Shown: in pieces, positions 40,624 to 42,455 of the stretch
Layout: every line of letters begins with the position of its first letter
Position numbering within the stretch: the stretch's first letter is position 1
NCBI GenBank assembly: GCA_009693105.1
Contig: SHXV01000008.1
Location: 1 to 42,455, forward strand
Direction of reading: 5' to 3'
DNA: 42,455 nucleotides
DNA from: Dehalococcoidia bacterium
GTDB taxonomy: Bacteria; Chloroflexota; Dehalococcoidia; SHXV01
The notes under the pieces: model-generated
What the model saw: the letters and a program-made list of their open reading frames with translations, nothing else
Databases searched by the model: none
Told to the model about the DNA's origin: nothing
Translations under genes and position numbers: made by a program

Positions 40624-41526
40624 ATGCCCACACCCCGTTTCGGCCGCCTCCTCACCGCCATGGCCACGCCCATGGACTCCAGCGGCGCCATCGATTACGC
40701 GCAGGCGAAGCGGCTGGCACGTGCGCTCGTTGCCTCCGGCTCCGAAGGGCTCGTCATCAGCGGAACCACGGGGGAGGCCCCGACGCTCACCCAGGAGGAA
40801 AAGCTGCGCCTCTTTGCCGCGGTCAAGGATGAGGTTGGGGGGCAGGCCGCGGTCATCGCCGGCACCGGCAATTACAGCACCGCGGAGACGGTTGAGTTCA
40901 CCCGTGAAGCGGAGCGGCTGGGCGTCGATGGCGCGCTGGTGATTACCCCCTACTACAACAAGCCCAGCCAGGCGGGGCTGCTCGCCCACTTCACCAGGAT
41001 CGCGGAATCGACGGCGCTGCCGCTCATTCTCTACAACGTGCCATCACGCACGGCGCTGAACATGACGGCGGACACCCAGATCGCCCTCTCCCGCCTCCCC
41101 AACATCGTCGGCACCAAGGACGCCAGCGGCATGCTGGACCAGATCGCCCGCATCATCGAGGAATCGGAGCACGGCTTCAGCGTCTGGAGCGGCGATGACG
41201 AAGCGACCCTGCCCATCCTGGCCATCGGCGGCTGGGGCGTGATCAGCGTGGCGTCTCACCTGGTGGGGCTCCAGATCCGGACGATGATCGAGCGGTTCGT
41301 CGCGGGCGATACGGCGGAAGCGGCCCGCATCCACCGCCGGCTGCTGCCGCTGGTAAAGGCGCTGTTCATCACCACCAGCCCGGTGCCGCTGAAGCACGCC
41401 CTCAACCACATGGGCTTCGCCGTCGGCGCAACGCGGCTTCCTCTCGTGGGGCCGGAGCCGGCGGAGGCGCAGGTCATTGAGCGTGAGCTGGCCCGCCAGA
41501 CGATCGATCTGGCGCTATCGGTCTAG
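40624..41526 (+). CDS. dapA: 4-hydroxy-tetrahydrodipicolinate synthase
   Basis: This 300-aa TIM barrel has 'LTAMATPMD', 'GTTGEAPTL' (Thr48/Thr49), Tyr137 in 'YNVPSRT' and the Schiff-base Lys165 in 'VGTKDASG'. It condenses pyruvate with aspartate semialdehyde. The ATG at 40624 has GGAGGG 7 nt upstream. Its TAG is directly followed by the complementary CTA of the fabF-like gene, so the two convergent genes abut with no terminator visible between them. Confidence 0.97.
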   Translation: MPTPRFGRLLTAMATPMDSSGAIDYAQAKRLARALVASGSEGLVISGTTGEAPTLTQEEKLRLFAAVKDEVGGQAAVIAGTGNYSTAETVEFTREAERLGVDGALVITPYYNKPSQAGLLAHFTRIAESTALPLILYNVPSRTALNMTADTQIALSRLPNIVGTKDASGMLDQIARIIEESEHGFSVWSGDDEATLPILAIGGWGVISVASHLVGLQIRTMIERFVAGDTAEAARIHRRLLPLVKALFITTSPVPLKHALNHMGFAVGATRLPLVGPEPAEAQVIERELARQTIDLALSV

Positions 41527-42455
41527 CTACGCCCCCTCCCAGCGCTTGAAGATGAGGCAGGCGTTCTGCCCGCCAAAGCCAAAGCTGTTCTTCAGCACGT
41601 AGCGCACGTTCGCCTGGCGCGCCACGTTGGGCGTGTAATCCAGGTCGCACTCCAGGTCCGGCGTCTCGTAGTTGGTCGTGGGGTGGATGACCCCGGTCCG
41701 CAGCGCCTGCACGTACCCGATCGACTTCAGCGCCCCGGCGGCCCCCAGCGCGTGCCCGATCATCGACTTCGTGGAGCTGATCGGCGTCTGGTAGGCGTAT
41801 TCCCCAAACACCAGCTTGATCGCCTTCGTCTCAGAGACATCGTTCAGCGGCGTGCTGGTGCCGTACGCGTTGATGTAATCCACATCCCCGACCCCGATGC
41901 CGGCGTCATCGAGCGCTCCCTGGATCGCGCGGCTTGCCCCGCCGCCATCGGGGTCGGGCGCGACGATGTGGTAGGCGTCCGCCGTGCTGGCGAACCCGGC
42001 GACCTCCGCGTAGATGGCGTCCCCGCGGGCAAGGGCGCGGTCCAGCCGCTCCAGCACAAACGCGGCCGCGCCCTCCGCCGGGACAAAGCCGTCCCGGTCC
42101 TTATCGAACGGCCGGCTGGCGTGCGGGGGCTCATCGTTTCGGCCGGTGCTCAACGCGCGCATCACGGAGAACCCCGCCAGCCCAAGCTCAGAGATGCCTG
42201 CCTCCGTGCCGCCCGCGATCATGACATCGGCGCGGCCCAGGAGGAGCACGTCGCGCGCTTCCCCTATCGCCCCTGCGTCGATGCGGCGCAGGCCGTCACC
42301 ACCGTGCTGTTGTAGCCGCCCAACGAGAGTTGAAAGCTGACCTGACCCGCCGCCATGTTCGGCAGCAACCGGGGAAAGAACAGCGGGTCGACCCGCATAC
42401 CGCCGCGCTCGATCATGACGCGGGCGCCCTCCTCCGTCACCGGCATGCTCCCGTT
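41527..42455 (-). pseudogene. fabF: FabF-like beta-ketoacyl-ACP synthase, partial, frameshifted, His-to-Tyr
   Basis: The gene enters from the right edge, so its N-terminus is missing. The first piece (42455 to 42264) ends with 'LPNMAAGQ..F', and 'VVTACAASTQ' containing the nucleophile Cys, then hits a stop. The second frame (from about 42258) resumes with 'EARDVLLLGRADVMIAGGTEAG' and runs to the end. Two extra G (C-run at 42270-42273 on the plus strand) break the frame; removing them restores 'STQAIGEARD'. The conserved NAHGTST motif reads NAYGTST, so the first catalytic His is Tyr, while the second (SMIGHALGAAGA) is kept. This suggests decay, a non-catalytic paralogue, or a poor-quality contig end. 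Confidence 0.85.

Noticed and set aside
1-42455. CRISPR arrays, tRNA or rRNA genes
   Set aside because: No regular repeat-spacer pattern, no cloverleaf-like segment in the gaps and no rRNA-like sequence was found by eye; a tRNA or Rfam scan would settle it.

Overview
The window is a dense, high-GC bacterial chromosome segment carrying almost only core genes. It holds about 50 supportable genes, no rRNA, tRNA, CRISPR array or insertion sequence, and is cut inside a gene at both ends (tldD at the left, a fabF-like gene at the right). Gene content and order (nusA-ylxR-infB-rbfA-truB without rimP; rplU-rpmA-rpmE followed by DUF1385; a C4 zinc-ribbon/serine recombinase/RNase H operon; a deazaflavin-type oxidoreductase; a translin-like gene) fit a Chloroflexota bacterium, possibly Dehalococcoidia-like. 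That placement is inference from gene content, not a computed phylogeny.

Layout. 1-3714 (+): tldD (partial), pmbA, HEAT-repeat protein, Nudix hydrolase and GNAT, mostly overlapping. 3722-7186 (-): MFS exporter and sucCD, separated by a 15-bp hairpin. 7554-12628 (+): a translation/transcription-factor operon (nusA, ylxR, infB, rbfA, truB) whose promoter is followed at once by an intrinsic-terminator structure. 12642-12948 (+): a stand-alone 46-aa zinc-ribbon gene with strong promoter and terminator. 12967-16630 (-): a compact nucleic-acid-processing cluster read as rnhB, yraN, RecB-like nuclease (frameshifted), FmdB-type zinc ribbon, translin-like protein, PHP phosphoesterase. 16731-20171 (+): tautomerase, ftsH, rplU, rpmA, rpmE. 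20172-21130: poorly understood, with two tentative membrane-anchored ORFs. 21131-22978 (+): DUF1385, DUF4395 and an anchored thioredoxin-like protein. 22983-27326 (-): NAGS-like GNAT, then ferredoxin-hisH-hisA-hisF-hisI-alpha/beta hydrolase. 27566-31203: thioesterase (+), then (-) coiled-coil zinc ribbon, large serine recombinase, RNase HI and deazaflavin-type oxidoreductase. 31347-41526 (+): pyrG, DUF2269, transaldolase-like aldolase, rho, rpsO, pnp, dapB, asd, dapA. 41527-end (-): fabF-like gene.

How the genes work together. The plus-strand blocks cover translation initiation and ribosome maturation (IF2, RbfA, TruB, L21, L27, L31, S15), transcription termination (NusA, Rho), RNA decay (PNPase), membrane proteolysis (FtsH), CTP synthesis and lysine/diaminopimelate precursor synthesis (Asd, DapA, DapB). 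Minus-strand blocks cover the TCA step (SucCD), the central histidine steps (HisI, HisA, HisF, HisH) and two clusters centred on nucleic-acid enzymes.

Points most worth a second look: (i) the six-gene cluster that joins a translin-family protein to a PHP phosphoesterase; (ii) a large serine recombinase with an atypical active site, translationally coupled to RNase HI; (iii) a probable termination-based attenuator in the nusA leader; (iv) a recurring TGC-TAnnnT extended -10 promoter, three copies of which sit so close to a start codon (rpsO, DUF1385, thioesterase) that leaderless mRNAs are likely; (v) a CTG start for truB; (vi) three apparent frameshifts (RecB-like nuclease, yraN, fabF-like), which are either sequence errors or real decay. 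Two of the three damaged genes also show a changed active-site residue.
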